Assembly: GCA_003640385.1 (NCBI GenBank)
Contig: RCAB01000251.1
Coordinates: 1-64,000, forward strand
Source of the DNA: Setaria digitata
Taxonomy: Eukaryota > Nematoda > Chromadorea > Rhabditida > Setariidae
Direction: 5' to 3'
Length of the DNA stretch: 64,000 nt
Made by a program: the position numbers and the translations under genes. The notes beneath the pieces are model-generated. The model was given only the letters and a program-made list of their open reading frames with translations. It was not told the DNA's origin and ran no database searches. Shown in pieces: positions 1 to 11,728 of the stretch (position 1 is its first letter; the number at the start of each line of letters is the position of its first letter).

Positions 1-61
1 TCCACAAGAAGCACTTGGTCTATGAGACTTCAGAATGATCACTGAATCTGTCCCACGTCCG
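1..61 (-). CDS. Partial exon running off the left edge
   Basis: On the minus strand an acceptor of the form TATTTATAG (AG at 63-62) is followed by an exon that stays open to base 1. The open frame starts after one leading base (phase 2) and gives 20 codons beginning GRGTDSV and ending ASCG; the other two phases hit stops. The complexity and codon mix are more protein-like than the neighbouring AT-rich DNA. No family is recognised. It may belong to the same gene as the secreted ORF at 1407-1204, but none of that ORF's possible donors has the needed phase, so at least one further exon would be required. Confidence 0.35.
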
Positions 62-962
62 CTATAAATATTTACACGCTTTTCATTTCAATTTTTGGAT
101 TTTACTTCTCAAAACATTCATTTCCTGATAAAATAAAAAGCAAAGGTACGACAAGAATAGAATTTCTGGATCCCTGAAAAAGGCACGAATCAAAAACAGG
201 CAACTTTTAATATAAAGGGTAAGTTAAAACACTTTATCCAAATGATTTAATTTCATCCTATTTAATGAATTGCTAATTAATAATGATTGCTAATTATCAA
301 ATCATTCCATCTGAAGGATTATTATTTGTTATAAGAGGTATTTAAAGTAAGCCGCTCTTTTCTCAACTGAAATTAACACATTTGCAATATTGTATATGAA
401 AATTTCTCCCCTTCAATGAATAATGATATTACAAATTTTTGTATAAACAATAAATGAATTAAACTTTTTAAAATGCTTACGAAGAAAAGAAAAACAAATA
501 AACAAACAAATGGAAAGAAAAAACGATAAATGATATCGATGAGAAGTTCAAAGACAATCACAAATTGAATTGTACAATATTTATTAATCACCATAAATAA
601 ATTGGTAGTAGCATATTAAATAATTTGATTCACTGATTACAAATGAAAATAGCAAGGAGAAAAAAGAAAAGTTATGATGGAAACGAACAACTATACAAAA
701 TCATCCGGCATATTGCCATAAATTAGTCGGACATCGCAATTAATTATTTTACATTTGCATAAAATTATAACGATTAATGGTACGAAATACAATATGGCAC
801 TCCACTGATAAAGTAGATAAGACCATAAATTAAACAATGATAACTGTTGAGTATTTTCCACTACTGAAATAGACTGTTAATTAATTACACTAATTCATTA
901 ACAATTAACAAATTTCGGTTGGGATTTAACTTTAGTTCTATTTTGTGCTTTTTTTTTTTTCT

Positions 963-990
963 CGGAAATGAAATTAACATTTCATTTCCG
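963..990. repeat. Perfect inverted repeat, 12-bp arms, 4-nt loop
   Basis: CGGAAATGAAAT (963-974) is followed by TAAC and then its exact reverse complement (979-990). In RNA it would fold into a stable hairpin. It lies about 210 bp beyond the stop of the minus-strand ORF at 1204, so it could lie in that gene's 3' UTR or an intron. Function unknown. Confidence 0.8.
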
Positions 991-1097
991 AATTTTCTTC
1001 TCCTCTTTCATACCAGTAATTCCACCTATTTTCTTTTTAATTTAAAATTTCAACCTCTTTCTTACTCCTACTTTTCCATAACATCGACAATTTACTT

Positions 1098-1133
1098 CCT
1101 CTCTCTCTCTCTCTCTCTCCCTCTCTCTCTCTT
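1098..1133. repeat. (CT)n microsatellite
   Basis: An almost uninterrupted CT dinucleotide run with one CC interruption, inside a wider pyrimidine-rich stretch. Confidence 0.9.
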
Positions 1134-1203
1134 TACCTCTCCGTCGCTCAATTTTCTATTTCAAAAAATTAGAAGAAATGAAGAAAAAAAAAAGAAGTAA
1201 AGT

Positions 1204-1407
1204 TTAGTAACCGGAAACAGAGTGACTCGCAATCAGACTATTGACTTCTGTATGAGAGAAAAGAACGGATGCTGTCGTGCTATGGGTGTCACCACATTCA
1301 GTAGCATCATTGCAAACAGGTGTCATATGATTTAAGCCATTGGTATAGAATATTTCTGATGATATTATAGGCAAAAGTAACAACGATAACGTGAACCATC
1401 GAAACAT
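1204..1407 (-). CDS. Putative secreted peptide or first exon with signal peptide
   Basis: The frame is 67 codons plus TAA. It starts MFRWFTLSLLLLPIISS, a textbook cleavable signal peptide (basic residue, Leu-rich core, small residues at the cut), followed by a polar segment with two cysteines (VCNDATECGD) and no further membrane span. A strong acceptor (TTTCATTTACAG, ending at 1413) lies 6 bases upstream of the ATG, as expected for a trans-spliced 5' end. An ATG one codon-step earlier is in a different frame and stops early. Either this is a complete small secreted protein, or the frame is cut by a donor before the TAA and continues leftwards, perhaps to the exon at 61-1. No homologue is recognised. 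Confidence 0.45.
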   Translation of the reverse strand: MFRWFTLSLLLLPIISSEIFYTNGLNHMTPVCNDATECGDTHSTTASVLFSHTEVNSLIASHSVSGY

Positions 1408-1413
1408 TGCATC

Positions 1414-2441
1414 TGTAAATGAAAATTGCTTCCGTAAATAGATAATTGGTTAATTAGTTTCTTTGTTTGTTATGCGTGTTCATCAACAAATTATGAATGT
1501 CACATTTGTTGGTTAGCAAAAAAAAATTAATTTTAGTCAAAAGTGGAGATGAATATGGAGATGTATTATGTGTGAAGGGAGGTAAAATTAACTAATTAGT
1601 TGGAAATGAAACATGCAGAAATATACTGAAAATAAAAATGCACAGAAGAATATAAAAAAAGAAAATAACAAATGAGTGGTTATTTATGTCTGGCTAAGCT
1701 GTAGGCAAATTTTTTTTTTCTAGGATTTAAATTATTTTTTTTTTTTAAATTTTATCTTATTGTTTAACAGTAAGAGAGAAATAAGTAATTAATGCGAAAA
1801 AGTGGACGGAAAAAGAAGTCATTTCTAGAATGATTATTAAACGGGTCTGTAATCCGTAATTCTGGAATGATAGCAAAAATTATTAAAGCGGTACAAAAGG
1901 AATAGAGTAGAAAATGATTATCTGTTCTTTCCTAATTCAAGAATGATAAGAGCAATGTGAGAAAAAAAAAAGGCATAAATGATTGGTAGCTTTTTTGGAT
2001 TGAATCTTAGAAAGAAAAAAGGAGAAAAATTATTAACTTTTGAGACAGTAACAAAAGTAAATTAGTATTTGGACAGATTTGAAAAGAAAACAAAAAAAAA
2101 AAAAAAGGCAGAGAGAGAAATAGTAATAAATATCAAAATAATAATTAATAGCTACTGGAAAGGGAAAAAAATTTAATTAGTTAAGTACTAAGCACATAAA
2201 CAAACAAAGAAACAGACGGGAAGGAGGGATAAAAATGAATGCTGATGATAAATGAATTTCGGAAATAATAATACCGGATGCATAGATTGCATCTAAAAGT
2301 TCACATTACCAAAGTCTGTTAAATGAATTCAAAAAAAAATAGTAATATTTAGTTTGAAAAAGTTCGAAATTAATCATTCGTTGGGGAAAAAAAAATTTGA
2401 AATTTACACATTTCAATTAGAGCTTTAATTAAAACAAACGG

Positions 2442-2472
<31 letters not shown>

Positions 2473-5400
2473 GAGTCATAAATTTGCATATGATATTTAA
2501 CTGAGCAATTATTAGAAGGAATTGAAAGCATAAATTTATCTGCATGTGAGCATTATAATAAATTATAATAATATAGATTGGAAACATAAAAATTTTAGCA
2601 ATTGAAATTGGTATAAATTAAGACTCTTTAAAATTGATAAAAATTAATTAAAATTCTCAAATATTTTTAAAAATGAGAAACAAAAAGCAATTTTTTTTTT
2701 TTGGGCTATTTTTAAGGAAGTGGAGTGAAAAATGAATGGTAAAAGTAGGTGTGGTTGCTGAATAAAAATTTAAATTAATTTATGAAAAATAAAAGAAAAA
2801 ATACACATATCAACTTTAATCTTACACCAATAGAAAGCAAAAAGAGAAAAACCGGTTGACACTGAAATGTGAAATAAGAAACTTTGAACGTCTCAAATTT
2901 TAATTTATTGTTTAAATTTCGCCAATTCTTTTTTTTTTTTTTTTTTTTTTTTCTAAATTACAATCTTGAATGGAATGGAAGGGAAAGTTATTGCTTGCAT
3001 TTTATAAAACCAATTCATTTGTAACAAAAATGTTTCATTTTTTTTAAATTACATAGTGAGAAAAAAGGAATGAAAAAAAAAATTTTGTTTTATATTTTCT
3101 CGAAAAAAAAAAAAAAGGACACCTGATATATTTTAAAAAGTTCACTTCTGAAAAGATCACTCTCGACTCTCGACCTTTATACATGAACATACGTATACAC
3201 GTCTTTACGAATAGAAACGAATGCTTCTGCGTGCCTACGCCTGTACATATTATATACATTTACGTTTCTCTATAAACAGAAACCACGATTACGTGTAGTA
3301 AGCACACGTATGCTCCACCGACAGAACCGAATTATTGTACGTGTGTGTGTGTGTGTGTAACGTATACGTATCACTGTGAGTGGAATCGAACAATTCCAAG
3401 CGTGTATAGATGAACAGAAGCAAATGACTGTACGTGGCCATAAACGTGAGCATACACGTGCCTATGAATGGGACCAAAGGTATGTTTGGGTGTAAATATA
3501 TTCCACTGGTCTACAAACACTGTGTATGTATGTGTGTAAGTAATAACATTAAAGAGGTGAAACCAGGTGAGAAGGTTGTGCTGTCCATCTAGGTGACCTA
3601 AATAAATGATCAAATGATAAGTCATATCAAATTACTCAAGGAACATTATGCAATCGTTAGAATGTGACAGTGGATATAATCAATTAACATCATTATGAAA
3701 AATTATTTGCTAAGATGTATTTTTTTGAAATTAATAAATAAATGAATGAGGAAAAATTGAAATTGTTATGAAATAACTAACGTATAAAATTGACATAATT
3801 TACAGGAATAGCACATAAAATGATATAATAGAAAAGGAAAAAAAAATAGATAAAAAGGGAAATAATTCATTAAAGATTTCATCGCATTTAATTTTATTTC
3901 AAGGATATTTTCAAATATTTTATCAAAAATTAACAAATATTTAAGTGAGATTTAATTTTAGCATATCTGAGAGATGGAAAAATTAACAGAAATGTTAAAT
4001 GGGCAAATTATTTCATCTTTTTTTTTTTTTTTTTCATTTTTTAATGAAATAACATTTTAAGAACTGAAGTATTATCACTGTTGTTACTGATATCAATATT
4101 ATCACTTGTAAAATTGCACTGAATCCGTACAAATATCTTGTGCAGGAAAATAAACAAAACGAAAATAAAAATTTGAATGTAATATGAATAAATTTTTGTT
4201 TACAATATATACATTTAAATGGAAGTAAAATTTTAATTTTGAATCAATCGATATATTTAAGCATTAATTTATTATTTACTTGCAATTATCGTGCGCGATC
4301 AAAATTAGTGTTATCAGTGAGTGGAGTGGATAAATTAGTAAATAATTACTGTGATATCTTGCATCTTAAATGAAGCAGTGATAATTTTTGTTGTTGTTAT
4401 TTCCCATCACATGGTTTATTTCTGTTCTTATCATTTTTATCATTGATGTCCTTTTTTTAATTGTTTCCCCTATTTTTTTTTTTTATTTTTTATTTTATTC
4501 TTTGCAGTTATTTTCACACTAATATTGTTGTTGCTGCTAAAGTAAACTTTTAAATTCCATGGAAATTTCTTTCCATAATGTTATTGATTGAAACATAAAG
4601 AATCTCTTTCACTATCACAGTCAGTTCGTGCATTTATATAAGTATCTGAAATAAACTTTATTTTTAATTTTTAAAAATAGAAAGAAAAAAATCCCTCCTT
4701 ATTATGATAGTTTCTATCGTAATTAGCAAGGAAATATTTTCTGATGACTAAAAAAAAAGAAAAAGCATTTGATAATTTTCAAAAAGAGAAATTCATGCAT
4801 GAACATTATCTATTCGTTCTCCTAACTTTTTTTTTTTTTTTAAATGAAAAATGATTTCTGAGTTTATAGAATATGAAATGATTAATTAAAGTGCAAAAAT
4901 ATTTGAACTAATTAATGGAAATTTTGAGAGATAGATATAATAATAATATTCAAATTTCCACGAATCTTTTATTGAACAATCAATCACTGCGAAAGCATTA
5001 ATCTGATGACCTAAATTACAATGCTTAAAATAGTTATCGTGTTATCTTCAGTGACCATTAAACTCTTCAAATCATTTCGTGATTTAAAAAAAAAGAAAAA
5101 GAAAAAAAAGAAAGACAGACTAATTTCATTTACAAGCAAGTAGGATATATTACATTTGACTATGCTGAAATAGTTTCAAATTAATTGGCCAATGTTTTGA
5201 AATAATTAGCAGATAAGTTTTATTGATGTGTAATGCAAAGTTTTATTATTTTTAGCGAATAAAGATAAGTGATAATTTAAAACTTAATAATAATCACGAT
5301 GTTTGTAAGAAAAGAAAAAAAAAAAGAACTTTTATCAAACTATTTCATTTGGACATTACAACTGCCCATTTCCTAAAGTTTAATTATTAATTACTAATTA

Positions 5401-5522
5401 CTAAGTTATATTATTTTTATTGTTCCTTTTTAAAGCCTGAGTAGTTTTACATTTAATGGAATTACAAGAAAAAAAAAACAAAAAAAAAGAAAAGGAAAAA
5501 CGATATATATGCTTGAAAATAA
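1414..5522. other. AT-rich intergenic DNA
   Basis: No gene is seen on either strand. The region holds many A or T runs, for example near 2450-2472, 2932-2952 and 4019-4034. The only distinctive part is the ACGT-rich island at 3191-3460, which has its own entry. Short open frames at 3044-3625 on the minus strand lie in that island and show no splice-supported structure. Confidence 0.6.
3191..3460. promoter_or_regulatory. ACGT-rich island (HRE/E-box-like)
   Basis: Eleven ACGT tetranucleotides occur between 3191 and 3459 in DNA where fewer than one would be expected from base composition. Several are ACGTG or CACGT, the core of HIF response elements and bHLH sites, and 3455-3460 is a perfect CACGTG E-box. 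A short (GT)n run is at 3341-3358. The island lies about 1.8 kb upstream of the minus-strand secreted ORF at 1407. What is seen is motif density; a regulatory role is inference. Confidence 0.35.
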
Positions 5523-5675
5523 ATGGAAAAGAGTGAAGTATTAGAATGGCATGAAAGGATGAAAATGGTGACAAAGAAATTAATTATAGGTGATATATGC
5601 AATAGGCACACTGCCACTAATTATGGAAGTAGACTAGATTGTACAGGTATGATTGATATCTCACACCTGATATAG
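5523..5675 (+). CDS. Possible small ORF or exon
   Basis: A 50-codon frame beginning MEKSEVLEWHERMKMV, with varied residues (W, H, C, R, D) unusual for this AT-rich DNA. A GTATGA donor-like site at 5646 (after codon 41, phase 1) could end an exon. There is no clear acceptor or trans-splice site upstream and no recognised family. It might be an upstream exon of the gene ending at 7367, but the phases do not join directly. Weak call. Confidence 0.2.
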   Translation: MEKSEVLEWHERMKMVTKKLIIGDICNRHTATNYGSRLDCTGMIDISHLI

Positions 5676-7243
5676 TGAAATCAACTTATCCAATTAGAAC
5701 ATTTTTAATCTGAAATCTAAACTAGTATAACCTAGAATAAACACGGAAGAAATGATTGTATAGCAAAGAACAACAGGTAATAAATGATTCAAAAGGTGAA
5801 AATAAATGGTATTTTAAGTAGTGATGAGAAAAAAAAAAAGAGAAATGAAAGAAAGAAAAGATAAGACTGAACAAAAATGATGAAAATTTTGTAGCACAAA
5901 CGGATAAATTGTTCAAATTTAAACTAAAAAAAAAAACAGGTTTGAGCGTTGAAAATGGATGCAATTTAGATGCGAATAGGAAAAAAAAAAAAGAGATTTA
6001 ATGGAAATTAAATTATACTTCAAAGATATGAAAAGAAAGAAAAGAGAGAAGAAAAAAAAAAATGATCAGAAGGAAGTAGCTAATTATGATATTTAATTCC
6101 GAAATTAACAAACAAAACAAATTTCTTCGTTTCTGAAACAGGTGGATGATTTTTTCAGTTATTTATCTCTTTTTCTTTTTCTTTCTTTCTTTTTTTTTTT
6201 TTTTTTTTTATAAAGAGCTGCGCTTTAATGATTTTGATTTTCAACCTGTTTTGTGCTATCTGTCATTTCAACGAACTGCTTTGGACAATTTGTCATAAAA
6301 TGTAACTGAAAAGATATGATGGAATATAAATGAAATTGGTAATTAAGCATAGTCCTGCATGATTTATTGTTAATCCTAATTAAGTTATTCATTATTTTCC
6401 TTTTCCAGTTCCATATCGCTAAATATGAGTGACACTGAGAAAAGGAAATTCAAAGAATTCAAAATTGATGCTTTCAAAAAAAAAAAAATTTTGCAATATT
6501 TTATTAAAATTAGCCATTATGTCGAGATTCTATGTATCAATTAAACTAAATCATATGTATTGCTGATAATTTATTTATGACAATTAACAGCTAAGAAAGA
6601 TAAAAATAAATTCGAATATCAAACAACAAAAATGCTAATGATTATAGAAATTTGATAACGACTGATAAGCTCTCTACCAAGTAACCCGTTTAATTCAAAT
6701 TGCTATGATAAAACAATTGAAAATGAAAATGACGAGAGAAACAAAAAAAAAAATCAAGCATTAGAGGTCATTTGAAAGCATCAATTTTAGTGCACTAACA
6801 GTTTAGTCATCAATCATTAATTTAATAAAATCGATGGTTAAACTATTTTCCGTTTTCGTGTATATTTAAATAAATTTCAAACTATTAAAAATAAACCGTA
6901 CTTTTTCATGGTAGCCAATTCATGAAAAAAAAAAAATCTCATATTATAGAAGAAATTTTAATAGCAGAAGAAAAAAAAAAAAAAAAAAAACTTTCTTAAA
7001 AAAGCGAAAAAGAAAATGGAAAAAAAAAAAAAATGAAATGCAATTTTATAAAGGAATAAAAGCTCCAAAAAGAGAGAGAGAGAGAAAAGGAAAAGGAGAA
7101 AACTCTCAAAGAAGAATAATAAACTTTTTTTTTATTTTCTTTTTTTCTTTTCTAAAAGATTACAATTTATATCGAGTTTTTATCATCATATTTCACAACA
7201 CTTTAAAAATATCATGAGCCAAATGTTTTTTTTTTTTTCTTAG
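5676..7243. other. AT-rich DNA, probably intron or intergenic
   Basis: Mostly A/T runs. One possible trans-spliced start exists: the acceptor TTCCTTTTCCAG (ending at 6410) followed 16 bases later by an ATG at 6427 opening MSDTEKRKFKEFKIDAF before it decays into poly-Lys and a stop after 39 codons. It is the best candidate for a first exon of the gene ending at 7367, but no donor of the right phase is evident. Confidence 0.3.
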
Positions 7244-7367
7244 GCTAATTGTAAAATACGATAGATTGAAAATTCTACTAGGCCATTTTGAAGATGGACA
7301 AGATGAAATGGCAGAGATGAACGACATCGATATGATGCGATCCCCTGCTGCTACTGCGCTGCTTTAA
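7244..7367 (+). CDS. Terminal exon of an unidentified gene
   Basis: A very strong acceptor (a long T tract then CTTAG, ending at 7243) opens an exon in phase 2 that encodes 40 residues and a TAA. It starts LIVKYDRLKILLGHF and ends with an acidic, Met-rich tail and SPAATALL. Codon quality and GC are clearly above the flanking DNA. It reads as the cytosolic C-terminus of a larger protein, but I do not recognise the family. The exons before it are not found with confidence upstream, so the gene must have a long intron or weakly visible small exons. Confidence 0.55.
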
Positions 7368-7490
7368 CAGCCTTGTTTACTTGCTTTAGCTTAGGTGATA
7401 ACATATCGATTATTTGTTTTGTATTCAAACAAGAGAAGAGAAATTTTTAGAGATAAATTTTACTAAAATTATCATATATTTTAATTTAAA

Positions 7491-7523
<33 letters not shown>

Positions 7524-8716
7524 GAAAATAAAATAAGAAAATAGAAATTGAAAATTTGGCATGTAAATGAAATTAAAACTAATATGAAAGGAAGGGAGGA
7601 GGCAGAGGGAGAGAGGGGGAAATGAAGTAAATATAGTGTGATCTTCGAGATTTGTTAGAGAAGGATTAAGAAATAAAATAGCAATCGTGGATTGATGGAT
7701 AGATAACAATGACGGATGATGATGATGATAATGATGGTGTTAATGATGATGACTACAATGAATAATTGATTAATTATGATGATGATGATAATGATGGTTG
7801 ATTTTGTGTTATCATTTATTTTTTGTTGATTGAGAATTGTGAGAGTGGATGAAGTGGGAAGAAAATTGAAAAATGAAAACAAAACATCAAGCATTCCTAT
7901 TTCATTTTTTTTTTTTTTAATTTTTTTGTATGTTAATTAACAATAAATATTGAATAAAAATGTGAACGATTTAAACGTGAAAATGAAAACGAAAAGTATT
8001 CCTTCTGGAATGAATAAGCTGAATATAATTTCAAGTACAAATATAAATTCGTTTGTGTTTTTTTTTTTTTTTTTTTTTTAGAGATAAATCTCTTTTCTTT
8101 CTTTAATTTCTTCATTTTACATTCATTTTTGAACGCCTAATCTAACTGCCATTTGCTCTGCAAAAAAAAAAAAAAAAAAAAGGAGAGATAGAGAGAGAAG
8201 AAATAAATTTTGATAAAAATTGAAATTTGTGAAAAGAAAATTATTTTTCACATATTTAATTTCGTATTTTTAATCGCAAAAATTTGTCATGCTAATAGAA
8301 TTGGAAGAAAAAAGAAGAGAAAAAGAATTATAAAGAATAGAAAATTTCCAAATGCAAATTGTTGTTTACAGTTATGAAATTAGGCTCTAATTTTTAGCTT
8401 TTATATTTGAAATGACGAAAAAAAAAAAAAAAAAAGAAAAAGGAAGAAAGAATAAGGGAAATTTGTGTACGAAAAAAAAAAAAAAAAAGAGGAACACTGA
8501 AATATTTTAAAAGAAAAGTAAATTTCCATAGCTAAAACTAACTGATCATACAAACATGGAGGAGATTTGTCATCCATTTGGAGTTTGTTAAGAGTAAAAT
8601 TTCAATTTCAACTTATCATATTTAACCGAAAACATCTCACATTTATGGAGTATAAACTAAGCAATTCCTAATTATTTACTGTCAAATAATGAAAAATTTA
8701 ATTACCTAATTACCAA

Positions 8717-8760
8717 AGGAGAGAGAGAGAGAGAGGGAAAGAGGGAGAGAGAGAGAGAGA
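8717..8760. repeat. (GA)n microsatellite
   Basis: A GA dinucleotide run interrupted by GGGA units. Confidence 0.9.
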
Positions 8761-8917
8761 AAAAAAAAACTAGCAAGAACTCTAAATTAACGTCGAGCGA
8801 CTAGTATTGACTGGCTAAAGATCAATTTTGCTAAGATGCAAAAATTTCATCCCGTCCCCCGTGTAACGCAGGATGTAAATAGAGCAAGCAATGAGAGCTG
8901 GACGTGTTTTTGTTATG

Positions 8918-8930
8918 AGGTCAAAGGTTG
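8918..8930 (+). promoter_or_regulatory. DR1-like nuclear-receptor site
   Basis: AGGTCA-A-AGGTTG is a direct repeat of two nuclear-receptor half-sites with one-base spacing, one mismatch from the ideal DR1 (HNF4/RXR type). It sits about 770 bp upstream of the LAMTOR1 start codon. Binding is not shown. Confidence 0.3.
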
Positions 8931-9685
8931 TGTTTGTGTCATGTTAGGAGGTTATAGGTCGTGCGTTTCTGGTAATTAGTTTCAAGTTTTCTGATAATTT
9001 CAGCTTAAGTGAGTTAGTGAATTCGGAGATATGAACTGATCGTAATTTCTGTGAAATCCAGAAATAGTAGAGGAAATTAACGTTAAGCCCAATGTAACTG
9101 ATCAAAAAATCAGAATTGTATTGACATTTTTGATTATTAATTTGCACTGTAATAGAGTTCAGGAAAGTGAAAAAGCTTGCTATAGCACTATTAAATATCT
9201 CTAAAGATTAGCATTAAAGTATATTATTGTATATTATATTGTCCTATTGTAATATGCTAACTTCATATCTTCGATATTTCAGGATGTCTTGTTTCATAGT
9301 AGTCTAAAGTCTACCATCTCTCCTTTTTGTTCTTGCAACACTTATTGCGCTGCTAGAAAATCTTTTTTGATTTTTGGAAAATTCGCTGTTTATTTCATCA
9401 GGTAGCACAATTTTCAACACTGTAATTTTTTTTTTTTCCAGTTTTCTCTTTTCTCTACTTATTCCCTTTTGCCCTACATTCAGGCTGATATTCCTTTTTT
9501 TTTTTCTTTCTCTCTCTTTATTGTTCTTTCGACAAGAAATGTTTGATTGTATATACATGAAATTATGAGAAGTGTTTATTTAGTTAATTTTGGTATCAGA
9601 TTTGCAGAAACTTGTGATTTATTTTATTTTGCTTTCAGATTTACGGAAAGTGCTGATTCGATCCATTTCGTCTGCAGATTCAATT

Positions 9686-11728
9686 ATGTATTCAGTATTA
9701 CAGTCACTTTGTTGTTGTAATGGTGAAAATAGTGACGACGAAGAACCACTGATAAATGATACTGGTGGTGGTCATTTCGCAGCAGCTGCGTTAGTTTACT
9801 TTTAATTTTTCATTTCTCAAATTTCAAATACAGTGCAATTTTATGACCAAAATAGAAAGGGTTAAAATGTTTGAGTATTGATATTGAACCTTTTCCATTT
9901 TAGCTATGCTTTTAGTATCCTTTTCATTTTTGCTTTTTGTTTTTTTTTTTCTTTTTCTCCGAAGTAAATATTTATCTCTGGTTTCTATTACTTAATGGAT
10001 TATTATTGTTTTTGACAATCACTTTTTGCATGTAAAATAGGCCTCCTTTTAGAAGATGGATATTTTCTCATGGCTGTTTATTGCTTTCTAGAAATGCAGT
10101 AATTTATAAGAGACTTCGCAATTTTTCATTCAAAGCTTAATAAATATCTAAATGGGAGAGCTTAAACGACTCTAATTTTTGTGATATCAAATTTTTGATT
10201 TAGGAGCGTTCATGATGAGAAAATAGAAACAAAAGATATTCTAATTAATGTTTCTTATTTCTTTTACAGTGTTAGAAGAAATCTTAACAGTATTTTGTTG
10301 TGCAAGCTTTTTACAGTATGCAACCATCGATCGTTTTTGAAAAATTGCTCTGTATTGTGCTATTTCTTTATAAAACATAGCATTTTAGTGTTAAATTTTA
10401 TTTTAACTAGCATTTGCTCTTATTTTTGTGGTCATACTACATTTTCAGGGCTTGTGATTCTAGTGATGGTTTCTGGATGAACGATACAGAAGAACACATG
10501 ACTCCTCATAATACGTCTAATGGCCTTGCTATTCGGCAAGGCAATGACGAAGATGAATTATTAAATCAGATTCTAGAAGCTACGCAACAAGTAACTTATT
10601 CTACGCTAGTAACAATTAATTAGCTATCTTTTTTTTTTTTTTTTTTTTTTTTTCTGAACTGTACAGAAATACGAGATTCGATCTTGTAGGATTGCTGAAA
10701 TTCTGTTATTTACACCTGTGTCCAGTAAGGATTGTGAGCTATTAGAACAAAAGAATTATGACATCTACATAAAGATAATGAAAACTACATGGGTGAGATT
10801 TAGGATATATTTCCCTTAAACAGCGCTTGGCTTGATTGCTGAGAAGGAATTATGGCTTATCAGTAGATTTTATTGGCATTTCCAACTGGGTCAATTCGTA
10901 GAAGTACTTAACTAGGCAGTATTACAGTTTTATAGCTCTACATTGTTTACTCTCTGACCAAGGTGCTTATTAATGGAGGGAAATATTCAAAAGACTATTA
11001 CTCTTTTGGGTTTTGTAAAGACCTAAATGCATTTAGAAATATTTTGGACTATTTCTTCCTTCATTTAGACATTAGCTGATACCGCTGATGCAAAACATAA
11101 GTATCAGTTTCTTCCAGAATATCATAGACGTTGCTAATATGGATGGTACAACGACGCCGTGTAAAGAAGATTTATCGAAAGCTCAGAGGTATAGTGATGC
11201 TATTAGGCAACATGATTTACGATTCCGGAAGCATGCTGTTAACGCAGTCCCTGAAGATGGTTTCTTTTATTAATCTTCCTAAAACAGGAAAATTTGAAAA
11301 GTTGATGGAAAAGATCATGAAATTTGTTTCATTATTTGATACGGAAAAGCTCTCCCAACCACAGATTTCTAGTTTCAATAAAAAAATATGAAGTTTCAGA
11401 AAATTCCTAACGAAATAAGTTTTAGTTAGAATTTTTTGGTTCCCTTTCACAATTTTTTTTTTTCGGAAAAAATTGTAATCATCTCCAATTTACTTGCGAG
11501 TATTTAAATAATTTATAAATAATGTATTAATGAAACATTATAGATTTTTGTCTTCTCTCTGATGTTGGGCAACGAGTGCTTGAAGTTTTGCAGCGTCCAG
11601 CACAACCTTTTGCGCTGCATTCTGATTTACGAGATTTTGCTGGGAATATGTCTGCAGCAATGGTAAATGGAATACAAATTGAACATCGGCAGGATATCCT
11701 CATTCATATGACTTTTCCAGATGATTAA
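9686..11728 (+). CDS. LAMTOR1: Ragulator complex protein LAMTOR1 (p18)
   Basis: LAMTOR1 anchors the Ragulator-Rag complex, and through it mTORC1 and AMPK signalling, to late endosomes and lysosomes. Exons are 9686-9789, 10449-10590, 11118-11259 and 11544-11728; phases 2/0/1 all match, giving 190 aa (human 161). Diagnostic segments are ELLNQILEATQQ joined across an intron to NIIDVANMDG (human ..SSILAKTASNIIDVS..), then LSKAQRYSDAIRQ, and a conserved C-terminus. The N-terminus has three cysteines (9-11) for palmitoylation and an acidic dileucine-type signal DEEPLI (18-23), as in the human protein. Unlike human there is no Gly2, so no myristoylation site with this start. The ATG at 9686 was chosen because acceptor-like CAGs lie 8 and about 47 bases upstream; an upstream exon supplying Met-Gly cannot be excluded. 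Confidence 0.9.

Larger units (their letters stand above)
62..1203. other. AT-rich intron or intergenic DNA
   Basis: No convincing gene is seen. It contains A/T runs, a 12-bp-arm inverted repeat (963-990) and a CT microsatellite near 1098-1133. The open frame on the plus strand at 919-1200 is a by-product of pyrimidine-rich sequence (F, L, S, P repeats) and is not proposed as a gene. Confidence 0.6.
7368..9600. other. AT-rich intergenic DNA upstream of LAMTOR1
   Basis: This stretch has A/T runs, degenerate GATGAT repeats near 7715-7797 and a GA microsatellite at 8717-8760. A somewhat GC-richer stretch (about 8850-8960) contains a DR1-like nuclear-receptor site. No supported gene is seen; the minus-strand open frames at 7425-8115 and 8944-9147 are low-complexity or unsupported. 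Confidence 0.55.

Noticed and set aside
919..1200. 93-codon plus-strand frame
   Set aside because: F/L/S/P repeats from pyrimidine-rich and CT-repeat DNA; no splice or start support.
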